DNA of 64,000 bases. It comes from Candidatus Leptofilum gracile. GTDB lineage: Bacteria > Chloroflexota > Anaerolineae > Promineifilales > Promineifilaceae. This document shows, one piece after another, positions 19,266-28,322 of this stretch (position 1 is its first letter; every line of letters begins with the position of its first letter). Both the position numbers and the translations under genes were made by a program. Where the stretch lies: the NCBI GenBank assembly GCA_016713825.1, contig JADJOJ010000012.1:62001-126000 (forward strand). The letters are read 5' to 3'. The notes beneath the pieces were generated by a model. It worked only from the letters and a program-made list of their open reading frames with translations, had not been told where the DNA came from and searched no databases.

Positions 19266-19630
19266 GCGCTCTCTCCTTGATGAACCAGACCCAGCGATGC
19301 TGCCAGATCGTAATAACGCGTTGCGCTCGCCTTATCCCCATTTTGCTCATGCGCATACCCCAGATTGACGTAAAGCGAAGGCAAAAAGCTCTCTACCAGA
19401 GCCGGATCTGCTTGTGAGGCCTGTTCCAGCGCCGTGCCGTGCCAAAAAAGCAGCGCCTCAGGCGTTTGGGCCAAATGCCCCACGTAATGGGCGGCGATGC
19501 ACTTTTCGTATGCCCCTGTGGCGCAATTCCACGCCTCAGCAAATCGCTGCCGCGCTTCTTCAACCCGCCCTTCAAACTCTAACTGCGTCCCTTCGGCGCA
19601 CAATCTTACGCTTGGTCTGTGTAAATCCAT
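19262..19630 (-). CDS. Small TPR-like protein
   Basis: About 122 residues beginning MDLHRPSVRLCAEGTQLEFE. The helical repeats resemble tetratricopeptide repeats: EGRVEEARQRFAEAW, and later SLYVNLGYAHEQNGDKASA followed by RYYDLAASLG. The start at 19630 is preferred over upstream codons because those overlap the end of the DapF-like gene in another frame and encode unrelated sequence. It is spaced 10 bp from the gene upstream and overlaps the MOSC gene downstream, so the three form one operon. It may be a partner or scaffold; no enzymatic motif is seen. Confidence 0.7.
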   Translation of the reverse strand: MDLHRPSVRLCAEGTQLEFEGRVEEARQRFAEAWNCATGAYEKCIAAHYVGHLAQTPEALLFWHGTALEQASQADPALVESFLPSLYVNLGYAHEQNGDKASATRYYDLAASLGLVHQGESA

Positions 19631-19640
19631 GAGTCGCCTT

Positions 19641-20503
19641 TTAATTCGCGCTCGGCGGTAAGGTGAAATCGAACAGCTCTGGCGCAATAATGCCATCGCA
19701 GATTTTGGTGACGGGGCCAATGAGGGTGCCATAGAAATTTTCATCCAGCGAGACGGCCAGCGTGCCACCGGGCATGTGAACCGTCACGATGTTATCGCAC
19801 AAACCTAGCCGGTGGGCAACGGCCGTTGCCGCCGTACTGCTGCTGCCAGACGCAATCGTATAGCTGGCCCCCGCTCCCAAATCTCAATCTGAATATTCTG
19901 CCGATCCCGCACATATAAAAACTGCACGTTGGTACGGCGCGGGAACAAAGGTGAATGTTCGATGAGAGGCCCATAGGCGTGAGCCAACGCTGCGGTTGGT
20001 GGCGAATCCAGCAAAACAACGCAATGCGGATTTCCCAACGTGGCCGCACAAAAGCGAAACGTGCGATCCCCCACACGCATCGTTTCATTTAGCACCTCCC
20101 GTGCCAGGCCCGTTACAGGGATGGCCTCACTGTTAAAACGCACCTGACCCATAGCCACCTGAATGGTCTGCCTATCTGCGGCAATCGTACAGGTAACTGG
20201 CCCACCCAAAGTTTCCACTGTAAACGGATCGTGCCCTACATGGCCACTGTCCAACAAATATCGGGCGAAAATTCGCAAACCATTCCCGCTTTTTTCCGCA
20301 TCACTGCCATCTGGGTTGTAAATGCGCAAGCCAAAGTCACACAATTTGCTGGGCAATGGCCCCCACAAAATACCGTCAGAGCCTACCCCAAAATGTGGAT
20401 GGCATATCGTACGAATGCTGTTTTCTGTTAGCGGATCGGGAAAAGTGGCCGGATCAATAACGATGTAAATGTTGCCTAAACCATGATATTTCGCAAATTT
20501 CAT
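19641..20503 (-). CDS. DapF-fold epimerase homologue with both catalytic Cys replaced by Ser, one frameshift
   Basis: About 287 residues after joining two frames. It clearly has the diaminopimelate epimerase fold: MKFAKYHGLGN at the N-terminus, GVGSDGILW, then YNPDGSDAEKSGNGLRIFARY, and TLGNPHCVVL. In true DapF the active-site pair is Cys in xCGNG and Cys in xCGSG. Here the first site reads SGNG and the second SGSS (TIASGSSSTAAT), so both are Ser. One G appears missing in CGGGGGCC near 19877, where the frame changes; the join reads WERGASYTIASGSSS. With no thiol base the usual racemisation is unlikely, so a different isomerase or lyase reaction, or a non-enzymatic role, is inferred. RBS GAAGG precedes ATG 20503. 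Confidence 0.8.
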
Positions 20504-20583
20504 TTTTTTACCTTCGCCAAAAGCGTCTGATATGCTCCCTTGTCACCCTGCTATCCCTTCAGGTTCCCCTAAATGCCCCTTGT

Positions 20584-20612
20584 TTGACATCCACAGTTGT
20601 TATTCGTATAAT
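20584..20612 (+). promoter_or_regulatory. Consensus sigma-70-type promoter
   Basis: A perfect TTGACA (20584-20589) and TATAAT (20607-20612) separated by exactly 17 bp. It drives rightward transcription starting near 20619, 350 bp before the binding-protein gene. Confidence 0.85.
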
Positions 20613-20618
20613 TCTAAC

Positions 20619-20745
20619 ACCATTTCACATGGTTAAGAGAGAAGAAGAGAAATCTCAATATGGCGTATAAACGCAATCTCCAACAATAATCTTGATTGCT
20701 TGAAAACCACCTCTTGCATACTTGCTTGGAGGGTGGTTTTTTTTG
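20619..20745 (+). ncRNA. Candidate small RNA or attenuated leader
   Basis: About 127 nt bounded by a consensus promoter and an intrinsic terminator, with no real gene inside. The only short frame is a 13-codon one from ATG 20630 (MVKREEEKSQYGV). Either a free small RNA, or a leader whose terminator regulates the downstream peptide-transporter operon. No known riboswitch family was recognised. Confidence 0.5.
20703..20744 (+). terminator. Intrinsic terminator upstream of the peptide transporter
   Basis: Arms AAAACCACCTC and GAGGGTGGTTTT (one bulged G) with a run of eight T. It lies between promoter and gene, not after a gene. Confidence 0.8.
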
Positions 20746-20876
20746 CTTCTTAATAATTGTGAATTTGCCCACTCATTTTCTGGAACTTTCCATGAAGTGA
20801 GCGTTACCCTTGTTTACTACAATAGTGGGTGGCATTTACCAGTTCAAATGCGGCTGGCTATTGTTTAAATTGTCAT

Positions 20877-20888
20877 TGGCAATTGCCA
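20877..20888. promoter_or_regulatory. Palindrome TGGCAATTGCCA upstream of binding-protein gene
   Basis: A perfect 12-bp palindrome 77 bp before the start of the binding-protein gene. A regulator site is possible. Otherwise 20746-20964 is AT-rich leader without a gene; the ribosome site is CGAGGAG before ATG 20965. Confidence 0.35.
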
Positions 20889-20964
20889 TTGCAGTTGGTT
20901 TTTACTCATTTTATGTCAAATCGTTTGTTAATGGTTTGGCACAATCTTTACGAGGAGAATACCT

Positions 20965-23583
20965 ATGAAGAAAACCTTATCTCTCATTTTGCTCCTGTTC
21001 GTGGCCGGCATGGTTGCCGTTGCCTGTTCAGGACCAGCCGAAGTGGTAGAAGTAACCCGCGTGGTTACCGAAACCGAGGTTGTTGAAGTTCCCGGTGAAA
21101 CTGAGGAGACCGTTGTTGAGGTCACCCGTGTCGTCACCGAAACTGTAACCGAAACGGTTGTCGAAGAGGTCGTTGTTGACCCCACCAGCGAAGAAGAAGC
21201 AAACCGCACTGGTGGTTGGTTAGACACGATCATCTTTGTTGAAGAACCGAATCAGGATTCCGCAATCGCCCGTTTGGCTGCTGGCGACATCGACATGTTT
21301 GCCGATGACGTAGGCGGTCAGGCCGCTGTACAGGCTATCGCCGATGCCGGTAACATTACCTCCGTTACCCAGTACGGTCTGTACGACGAAATGTTCTTTA
21401 ACAATGGTGCTTGTGCCGATGAGAACCTGCTGAATCCCTTCAACAACCGTGCGATCCGCGAAGCAATGAACTGGGCTATCGATCGCGATTTTGTTGCTGA
21501 TGAACTGTATGGTGGTTTGGCTGTACCGAAATACACCCCAATTTCTGAAGCGGGTGCTGACCGTGGGCGTTATGCTGCTGTCATTCGTTCTCTCGAAGCA
21601 AAATACGCCTACGATTTTGACGCTGCCAACGCAGTTGTTACCGCCGAAATGGAAGGCCTGGGCGCAGAATTGGTTGATGGCAAATGGACCTTTGCTGGTG
21701 AACCGATCACGCTCATCGTTCTTATCCGTATCGAAGACACCCGTCTGGAGATTGGTAACTACTTTGCCAATCAGCTGGAAGCCATGGGTTTCACCGTTGA
21801 ACGCGTTGAGCGTACTTCTGGCGAACTGAGCCCGCTGTGGATCAGCTCTGACCCGGCCGAATGTCAATGGCACGTTTACACTGGTGCCTGGAGCCAAACG
21901 GCAATCGCTCGTAGCGATACCGATCAGTTCGACTTCTTCTACACCGCTCGCGGTGTGCCGTGGCCGTCGTGGCAGGTTTACGAACCAACCCCAGAATTTG
22001 ATGCACTGTCTCTGCGTCTGTTCAACAATGATTACACCAATCTGGACGAACGCGCAGCTCTGATGGAAGAAATTCTGCCGATGGCGCTTGAAATGTCCAC
22101 CCGCGTTTGGATCACCAGCCGTACCACGTTGGTGCCGTTCAGCAACGAAGTGTCGGTAACCACCGACCTGGCTGCTGGTGTTAGCGGTGCTGGTATCTGG
22201 GCTAAGACCGTTCGCTTCGTTGACGAAGTTGGTGGCTCTATGACCATTGCGCTGCCCTCTGTCTTCACCGAGCCGTGGAACCCGATTGGTGGTTCTAACT
22301 GGGTCTTCGACAACATGGTGAAACGCGCTATTGGTGAGCAAGGTCTGTACACCGACCCGAACACCGGTATTGCCATCCCGAACCGTATCGAGAGTGCTGA
22401 AGTTGTGGTACAAGAAGGGTTCCCGGCTGGCGTTTCCCCGTCTTCTGACTGGATTACGCTGAGCTTTGCACCCGAAATCATTGTGCCCGATGACGCCATC
22501 GCTGGTTGGGATGCTGTCAATCAAACCTTCCTGACTGCTGCTGAAGTTTATACTGAGACGCAAACGGCCGTCTTCAAGAGCACCGTCACCTACCCGGCTG
22601 ACCTGTTCGATACCATCACCTGGCACGATGGCAGCCCGCTCAGCCCGGCTGACTTCGTAATGGGCATGATCATCACCTTTGATCTCGGTAACCCAGACAG
22701 CCCGTACTATGATGAATCCCTGGCGCCAAACCTGGCCCAATTCCTCTCTGCTTTCCGTGGCACGCGCGTCGTTTCCACCGACCCGCTCACCATTGAATAT
22801 TACGCCAACAATGCTCAGCTCGATGCTGAAAACATGGTTGTTTCCTGGTGGCCAACCTATTCTTATGCTGACGGTGCCTGGCACAACATGGCTCTGATGC
22901 TTCGTGGTGAAGCCAATGGTGGGTTCGCCTTCACGCCCGACAAAGCAGAAGCTAACGAAATCGAACGTACCAACATGATCGCTGGTCCGTCCCTGGAAGT
23001 ATTTGCCACTGAGCTGGCTGCTGCTACAGAAGAAGGTTTCATCCCGTACGCTGCCACCCTCGGCCAATACATCACCGCCGATGAAGCTGCTGCTCGTTAC
23101 GCCAACCTGGCTGAGTTTGCTCGTCGCTACGGTCACTATTACCTGGGTACAAATATCTACTACCTCTCCGGTGTCTTCCCGGTTGAAGGTCAGGCAATCT
23201 TGACCCGCTACGCTTCCCATCCAGATTCGGCAAGCCGCTTTGCTGGCTTCTCTTCCCCTGCTCTGGCAGTGGTTGAGCTAGACGGCCCAAGCCGCGTTAC
23301 CATCGGTGAAGAAGCTGCCTTCGATGTCTTCGTTGACGTCTTTGGTGGTCCTTATCCTGCCGCCGACATCAGCACTGTTACCTACTTGCTCTTCGACGCA
23401 ACGGGTGCACAGGTTGATTCTGGTGAAGCAACTGTTGTTGAAGATGGCCTCTGGGAAGTTGTCCTCAGCGCAGAAACCACCGAAGCTCTGGCAGAAGGTT
23501 CTAACCGGATTGAGGTAGTTGTCGTTTCTAACCTGGTCGCCCTGCCAAGCCTGGGTGAATACCAGTTCGTAACGGCTCCATAA
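20965..23583 (+). CDS. Family 5 (peptide-type) solute-binding lipoprotein with permuted lobe order
   Basis: An 872-residue lipoprotein. Signal peptide with lipobox VAVACSGP (Cys about 20), then a repetitive Val/Thr/Glu linker (VTRVVTETEVVEV and variants, residues 28-75). The domain order is unusual. Residues about 90-190 match the middle of DppA/OppA (FVEEPNQDSAIARLAAGDID, then FNNRAIREAMNWAIDRD). The canonical N-terminal lobe motifs come only at about 540-565 (TITWHDGSPLSPADFVMGM). The C-terminus (about 770-872) is an added beta-sandwich-like domain. The fold therefore appears circularly permuted. It heads an operon with two permeases and two ATPases. The ligand is presumed to be a peptide or similar. 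AT-richer codon use than neighbours; one ACGGCCGT copy. Confidence 0.8.
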   Translation: MKKTLSLILLLFVAGMVAVACSGPAEVVEVTRVVTETEVVEVPGETEETVVEVTRVVTETVTETVVEEVVVDPTSEEEANRTGGWLDTIIFVEEPNQDSAIARLAAGDIDMFADDVGGQAAVQAIADAGNITSVTQYGLYDEMFFNNGACADENLLNPFNNRAIREAMNWAIDRDFVADELYGGLAVPKYTPISEAGADRGRYAAVIRSLEAKYAYDFDAANAVVTAEMEGLGAELVDGKWTFAGEPITLIVLIRIEDTRLEIGNYFANQLEAMGFTVERVERTSGELSPLWISSDPAECQWHVYTGAWSQTAIARSDTDQFDFFYTARGVPWPSWQVYEPTPEFDALSLRLFNNDYTNLDERAALMEEILPMALEMSTRVWITSRTTLVPFSNEVSVTTDLAAGVSGAGIWAKTVRFVDEVGGSMTIALPSVFTEPWNPIGGSNWVFDNMVKRAIGEQGLYTDPNTGIAIPNRIESAEVVVQEGFPAGVSPSSDWITLSFAPEIIVPDDAIAGWDAVNQTFLTAAEVYTETQTAVFKSTVTYPADLFDTITWHDGSPLSPADFVMGMIITFDLGNPDSPYYDESLAPNLAQFLSAFRGTRVVSTDPLTIEYYANNAQLDAENMVVSWWPTYSYADGAWHNMALMLRGEANGGFAFTPDKAEANEIERTNMIAGPSLEVFATELAAATEEGFIPYAATLGQYITADEAAARYANLAEFARRYGHYYLGTNIYYLSGVFPVEGQAILTRYASHPDSASRFAGFSSPALAVVELDGPSRVTIGEEAAFDVFVDVFGGPYPAADISTVTYLLFDATGAQVDSGEATVVEDGLWEVVLSAETTEALAEGSNRIEVVVVSNLVALPSLGEYQFVTAP

Positions 23584-23603
23584 AGTTAATTGGACCTCAT
23601 TGA

Positions 23604-23645
23604 AGTGCAATGGGCTTTTCTAAACAAGATGCAGCCCATTGCACT
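23604..23645 (+). terminator. Intercistronic hairpin 1 after binding-protein gene
   Basis: Perfect 13-bp stem AGTGCAATGGGCT (23604-23616) with AGCCCATTGCACT (23633-23645). Probably lowers permease expression relative to the binding protein, or stabilises the upstream mRNA. Confidence 0.6.
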
Positions 23646-23680
23646 AACCTAAATAGGCATATGCCGATTTAGACCTTTTT

Positions 23681-23720
23681 CAGGTTGGAGGTGGTTTTTT
23701 AACTGCTTCCAACCTGTTCT
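23681..23720 (+). terminator. Intercistronic hairpin 2
   Basis: CAGGTTGGA (23681-23689) pairs with TCCAACCTG (23708-23716), followed by TTCTTTCTG. With hairpin 1 it makes a double structure in the 185-bp gap before the permease gene. Confidence 0.55.
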
Positions 23721-23767
23721 TTCTGTCCTGAATTTTGAAGAAAAATTAGCAAGGAAAGGGTAACTTT

Positions 23768-24916
23768 ATGAGTCAAGAAGCCTTTAATCTTGATGTAGAA
23801 GTGGATGTAGAATCCATTGAATCTTCATCCCGTAAAGCCCGTTCGGAAACCGTTAAGCGACTTGCTCGTTATACAGGCCTTAAGCTTATTGCGTTGTTTC
23901 TAACCGTCGTGGCTGGTGTGTATATCACCATCATCATTGCCAACATGGGTGGGCATGTAGACGAAATTCGTCGTGGTGTCATTCGGGAACAAACAGTTCT
24001 CGCCCTTAACGCAGATCTGCAGTTTCGGCAGCTGCCTGAAGCAGAGCGTACAGCTATTCTAGATGAGCGCATTGCCCTTGCTGAGAAACGGTTTGGTCTG
24101 GATCAGCCATTCATTTTGCGCAGTTTCAGATATCTTACCGAAGCACTCACGCTAAATTTGGGTTTTTCTGAGTTTCTCATTAGCGATAGTGGTTCTAGAC
24201 TCGTTCGAAACATCATTCTTGAACGTTTGCCTTCTACCTTGGTGCTGTTTGGTACCGGCAACTTAATTCTCTTTTTTGCCAGCCTTTCTGTTGGTCTAGG
24301 TTTATCTCGCCGATATGGCAGTTTTTGGGATAAATTCATATTGGGCATGGCCCCAACTTCGTCTGCACCCGGCTGGTTTTATGGGCTATTCCTTATTCTC
24401 ATTTTTGCGAGTATTTTGGGTTGGCTGCCATTTGGTGGCATGGTAGATGCCCCACCCCCTGAAAACCCCCTGGATTATGCGCTCAGCCTTATGCGACACA
24501 TGGTTTTGCCAATTGGGGCAATCGTCATTAATGCCATTTTCCTGAACGCATACACTTGGCGTACTTTTTTCCTCATCTTCTCCAGTGAGGATTATGTTGA
24601 TATGGCCAAGGCAAAAGGGTTGACCGATAAAATGATCGAAAGACGATATATCTTACGGCCGACTTTGCCCAATATCATCACAAGCTTTGCCTTTCTCCTG
24701 ATCAATCTGTGGACAGGCGCTATCATTTTGGAAACCGTGTTCAACTGGCCAGGAATCGGTGAGCTTTATTTCAGATCGATTGGAGCCTTCGACACGCCTG
24801 TAATCCTGGCAAACATTGTTGTTTATGCCTACCTACTTGCATTAACAGTTTTCCTATTGGACTTTATCTACGCGCTTGTTGATCCGCGCGTGCGCGTTGG
24901 GCAGAAAGGGGAATAA
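23768..24916 (+). CDS. Peptide-type ABC permease (DppB/OppB-like)
   Basis: A 382-residue inner-membrane permease. An N-terminal charged extension of about 40 residues precedes the first membrane segment (LIALFLTVVAGVYITIIIA). A periplasmic region of about 90 residues includes LAEKRFGLDQPFILRSFRYL, typical of DppB. There are five further segments, with coupling loop DYVDMAKAKGLTDKMIERRYILRP and the characteristic GAIILETVFNWPGIGELY. The start ATG 23768 follows AAGGAAAGGGTAACTTT. It is separated by only two bases from the next permease gene. The sequence is AT-rich compared with flanking regions. Confidence 0.87.
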   Translation: MSQEAFNLDVEVDVESIESSSRKARSETVKRLARYTGLKLIALFLTVVAGVYITIIIANMGGHVDEIRRGVIREQTVLALNADLQFRQLPEAERTAILDERIALAEKRFGLDQPFILRSFRYLTEALTLNLGFSEFLISDSGSRLVRNIILERLPSTLVLFGTGNLILFFASLSVGLGLSRRYGSFWDKFILGMAPTSSAPGWFYGLFLILIFASILGWLPFGGMVDAPPPENPLDYALSLMRHMVLPIGAIVINAIFLNAYTWRTFFLIFSSEDYVDMAKAKGLTDKMIERRYILRPTLPNIITSFAFLLINLWTGAIILETVFNWPGIGELYFRSIGAFDTPVILANIVVYAYLLALTVFLLDFIYALVDPRVRVGQKGE

Positions 24917-24918
24917 AC

Positions 24919-26281
24919 ATGAATGCAGTTTTAATTAACCTCAAAAAACTAAGACAATATCCCTCGGCCATTATTGGGTTGATCATCATTGGGTTGTTGA
25001 TCCTGATGGCTTTTATCACGCCCATCATTATTCCCTACAGCGAAGCCGTTCGGTTATGGCGTGGTGGTGAAGACATTTGGGCTGAGTATCCCCGCAATGC
25101 CTGGCCAGTATGGCAAAATTGGTTTAGCGATATTCAACGCCCCGAAACCATCGTCTTTAAAAGCACAGAAGGGGATGGGAATCCCACCTTTGAGAACCTA
25201 TCTGCCGATACGCGTGAAGTAATCTACACCTATGAATTCGATTATCAGTATGATGAGTTTCCTCCGGAGCTGATCGTATTCTTTAATGCGACGTTTGACG
25301 AAAAGCAGCCCCATGTGGAGATGCTTTGGTATACGCCAGACGGCCGTGAAATACGCGCTGGGGAATTTTCGCCATCAGCCTCTTCATCATTCCGCTTTGC
25401 TCAAGATAGTCGCTTGCAGCGGCGTCTAGAACGTGAAACGGGTATTAGTGAAGTAACCGCAGAAAAAGGCCTGTTTGACGATCCAACGCAAGACGGTTTG
25501 CAAGTGCTAAAAAGGCACTTACAAGCTGAAATTGTCCGTTTTGTTGTTTGAGCCTGATTCGGCGGTTGACACAACTTTTGTAAGCTATGGTTTGGTCCAC
25601 GGAATTGCCGGTACTGACCATCGGCGGCGTGACTTAGCCGTTGCTCTACTATGGGGCACCCCCATTGCCATGTCTTTTGGACTCATTGCTGCTTTGGGTA
25701 CCACCATTGCGTCTTTGTGTATCGCGGCCGTAGGTGTTTGGTATGGCGGAATTTTGGATGCAGTTATCCAGCGCATCACAGAAGTGAATAACATCATCCC
25801 CTTACTACCAATTTTGATCATGGTCGGAACGTTGTACTCTCGAAGTATCTGGTTAATGCTCGGTTTGGTCATTGTTTTCAGTATTTTTGGTCTTTCTATC
25901 AAAACTTACCGCGCTACCTTCTTGCAAGTCAGAGAGTTAGCCTACATTGATGCCGCACGTGCCTATGGCGCAAGCAATATGCGTATAATTTTCCAGTATA
26001 TGATTCCCCGGCTATTGCCCTTAGTGATTCCAGGTATTGTTTCGCTGGTTCCTGCGTTTGTGTTTCTTGAGGCATCGTTAGCCATTTTGGGTCTGGGTGA
26101 TCCTATTCTTCCCACTTGGGGTAAATTGATTTCTGATGCAAGAAATCAGGGCGCTTTGTTTAATGGGTTCTACTACTGGATTATTGAACCGGCTGCATTA
26201 ATGATGTTGAGTGGTGTCGGGTTCGCTATGGTAGGTTTTGCCCTAGACCGCATCTTTAATCCTCGATTACAGGAGCTTTAG
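24919..26281 (+). CDS. Peptide-type ABC permease (DppC/OppC-like) with large extracytoplasmic insertion, one frameshift
   Basis: About 454 residues after joining. The first membrane segment (IIGLIIIGLLILMAFIT) is followed by roughly 180 residues of soluble, acidic sequence not found in ordinary DppC, which goes from segment one to the GTDHRRRDL motif in some 40-60 residues. The canonical part begins GIAGTDHRRRDLAVALLWGT and has coupling loop LAYIDAARAYGASNMRIIFQY plus LEASLAILGLGDPILPTWG. The frame changes near 25528 where one base appears extra (GAAATTGTCCG). The insertion may dock the permuted binding protein. The stop is four bases before the ATPase start. Confidence 0.8.
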
Positions 26282-26285
26282 TTGT

Positions 26286-27253
26286 ATGGAATCAGCAAGC
26301 AATCATGATCTCCTTGTTGTAAAAAACCTGCGCTTACATTTTAAGGCGAGGGCAGGTGTTGTTCAGGCCGTAGATGGTGTTGATTTTAAGTTGAGAAAAA
26401 ATCAAGCGACCGTTGTTATTGGTGAGTCGGGCTGTGGTAAAAGTTCTTTAGCCAAAGCAATTTTACGTCTGCTTCCTCGTAATGTTGATACATACGATGG
26501 CCAGGTTTTGCTGAATGGTAAGGATATCATGCAGTACAACACCGAGACCTTTCGTAGAGAAGTGCGCTGGAAGAAAATATCGATGGTGCCTCAGGCGGCG
26601 ATGAATGCGCTAAACCCCGTAATGCGGATTGGGGATCAGGTAGCAGAGCCAGCGATGATCCATATGGGATTGTCGAAGGACGAAGCGTTGAAAAGCGCTT
26701 TGCAAATGTTTGAGCATGTAGGCGTCCCTGTTGATTTTCTGCATCGTTATGCTTTTGAGCTGAGTGGTGGAATGCGGCAAAGAGCTGCGCTTGCGATGTC
26801 GCTAATTACTTTACCTGATCTGGTCATATTGGATGAACCAACTTCAGCGCTGGACGTACTGACCCAAGCAAATATCATGAATTTGATGAAACGCGTTAAG
26901 CAAGAGCTTGAGACGAGTTTCATTTTAATTACCCATGATATTGCTACGTCTAGCGAATTGGCCGACAGCGTTGCGGTGATGTATGCGGGACAAATTGTAG
27001 AGGTTGGGGATGCACATAGTTTCTTTGCCGAACCTTTGCACCCATATTCTAAAAGCTCATGGCCAGTGTGCCACGTTTGCGAGAGACAATAGAGCCGGAA
27101 TTTATTACGGGCCAACCGCCTAGTTTGTTGAAGCCGCCAATTGGCTGTCGTTTTGCTGATCGTTGTCCGGCACGGTTTGAAAAATGTGATGAAGAACCGC
27201 CGACAATTGTGCAAGAAGATATGCGAGAGGTGAAATGCTGGCTTTATGCATAA
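26286..27253 (+). CDS. Peptide ABC transporter ATPase (DppD/OppD-like), one frameshift
   Basis: About 322 residues after joining. Walker A GESGCGKSSLA, Q-loop MVPQAAMNALNPVM, signature LSGGMRQRAALAMS, Walker B LPDLVILDEPTSALD, and switch His in ILITHDIA. The family-specific C-terminal oligopeptide domain reads PPIGCRFADRCPARFEKC (Fe-S-type Cys pattern). One A is missing near 27049 in TCTAAAAGC, so the last 65 residues are in another frame; corrected, the join reads HPYSKKLMASVPRL. It works with the following OppF-like ATPase as a heterodimer on the two permeases. Confidence 0.87.
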
Positions 27254-27281
27254 AGGTTTTGGGCAATAAGGATTGAACAAT

Positions 27282-28322
27282 ATGAGCGAAATGGATAATG
27301 GGGCACAGTCGGTTTCTAAGACTGAAGACGAACCAATTTTACAAATTGATAATCTGCATGTGTGGTACGAATTAAAGCGCTTTGGTTTTGGCCATGCTGG
27401 CTATGTACGTGCTGTGGATGGTGTTGATTTTGACCTACGGCAAGGCGAAGCCATGGCCTGCGTGGGTGAAAGTGGTTGTGGTAAATCTAGTTTAATGAAA
27501 ACTATTTTAGGCCTCAACCGACCAACCAAGGGCGATGTCATTTTTGATAACCAACGTTTGACGGAGACGAGCGGGGAGGATCTACGCCTGTATCGGGCAA
27601 AGATTGGATACGTTCAGCAGGACCCGTTTAGCGCGTTACCTCCTTTTATGACTGTTCAGCGCATTTTAGAGGAGCCATTGGTTATCAATGGCGTTAGCGA
27701 TAAAAAAGAAAGAATTGCGCGTATTCGCAAGATTTTAGAAGAGGTTAAGTTAACGCCTATTGAAGAGGTGTTGCCAAAGTTTCCTCATATGCTAAGTGGT
27801 GGGCAGCAGCAGCGGGTGGTCATTGCGCGGGCGATGATTATGGAACCAAAGCTATTGGTGGCCGATGAGCCTGTCTCTATGCTGGATGCCTCTGTTCGTG
27901 TTGAAATTTTGAGGTTGCTGCGTAACCTTCAGGAAAAGCACAATCTGTCGGTTATTTATATTACGCATGATCTTTCGACGGTTCGGTATTTTTCTGAGTA
28001 TATTTTTGTGATGTACGCAGGGGAAGTTATTGAGATTGCCAAGATGGAAGATTTGCTGCAGGATCCAAAGCATCCTTACACGTTTGCTTTGTTGGAGGCT
28101 TCTTCTGATCCTGATGCGAATAATGCGTTGGTAATGCGGGAAGTGCCTCGTGGAGAGCCGCCGAGTTTGGTGAACCCGCCTAAGGGTTGTCGTTTTAATC
28201 CTCGCTGTCCGAAGATTATTGAAGGCTTGTGCGATGTGAAGCGGCCACCAAATGTTGAAGTAACGCCACATCATAAGGTTGCCTGCTGGTTGTATGACGA
28301 GGAGGGTATGAATGCCGTTTAA
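27282..28322 (+). CDS. Peptide ABC transporter ATPase (DppF/OppF-like)
   Basis: About 346 residues. Walker A GESGCGKSSLM, Q-loop GYVQQDPFSALPPFM, signature LSGGQQQRVVIARAM, Walker B LLVADEPVSMLD, switch IYITHDLS, and the C-terminal PPKGCRFNPRCPKIIEGLC Cys-containing tail of the family. ATG 27282 is chosen because AAGGA lies at good distance; a TTG nine bases upstream is too close to that site. The gene end overlaps the start of a small membrane protein (ATG 28312). Confidence 0.88.
   Translation: MSEMDNGAQSVSKTEDEPILQIDNLHVWYELKRFGFGHAGYVRAVDGVDFDLRQGEAMACVGESGCGKSSLMKTILGLNRPTKGDVIFDNQRLTETSGEDLRLYRAKIGYVQQDPFSALPPFMTVQRILEEPLVINGVSDKKERIARIRKILEEVKLTPIEEVLPKFPHMLSGGQQQRVVIARAMIMEPKLLVADEPVSMLDASVRVEILRLLRNLQEKHNLSVIYITHDLSTVRYFSEYIFVMYAGEVIEIAKMEDLLQDPKHPYTFALLEASSDPDANNALVMREVPRGEPPSLVNPPKGCRFNPRCPKIIEGLCDVKRPPNVEVTPHHKVACWLYDEEGMNAV

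Noticed and set aside
21040..21180. Repeated GTTACCGAAACC-like DNA in the binding-protein gene
   Set aside because: Considered as an inserted repeat, but it encodes the Val/Thr/Glu linker typical of Chloroflexota lipoproteins and is under coding constraint.
21220..23220. Minus-strand frame of 666 codons opposite the binding-protein gene
   Set aside because: Antisense shadow of a clear lipoprotein gene.
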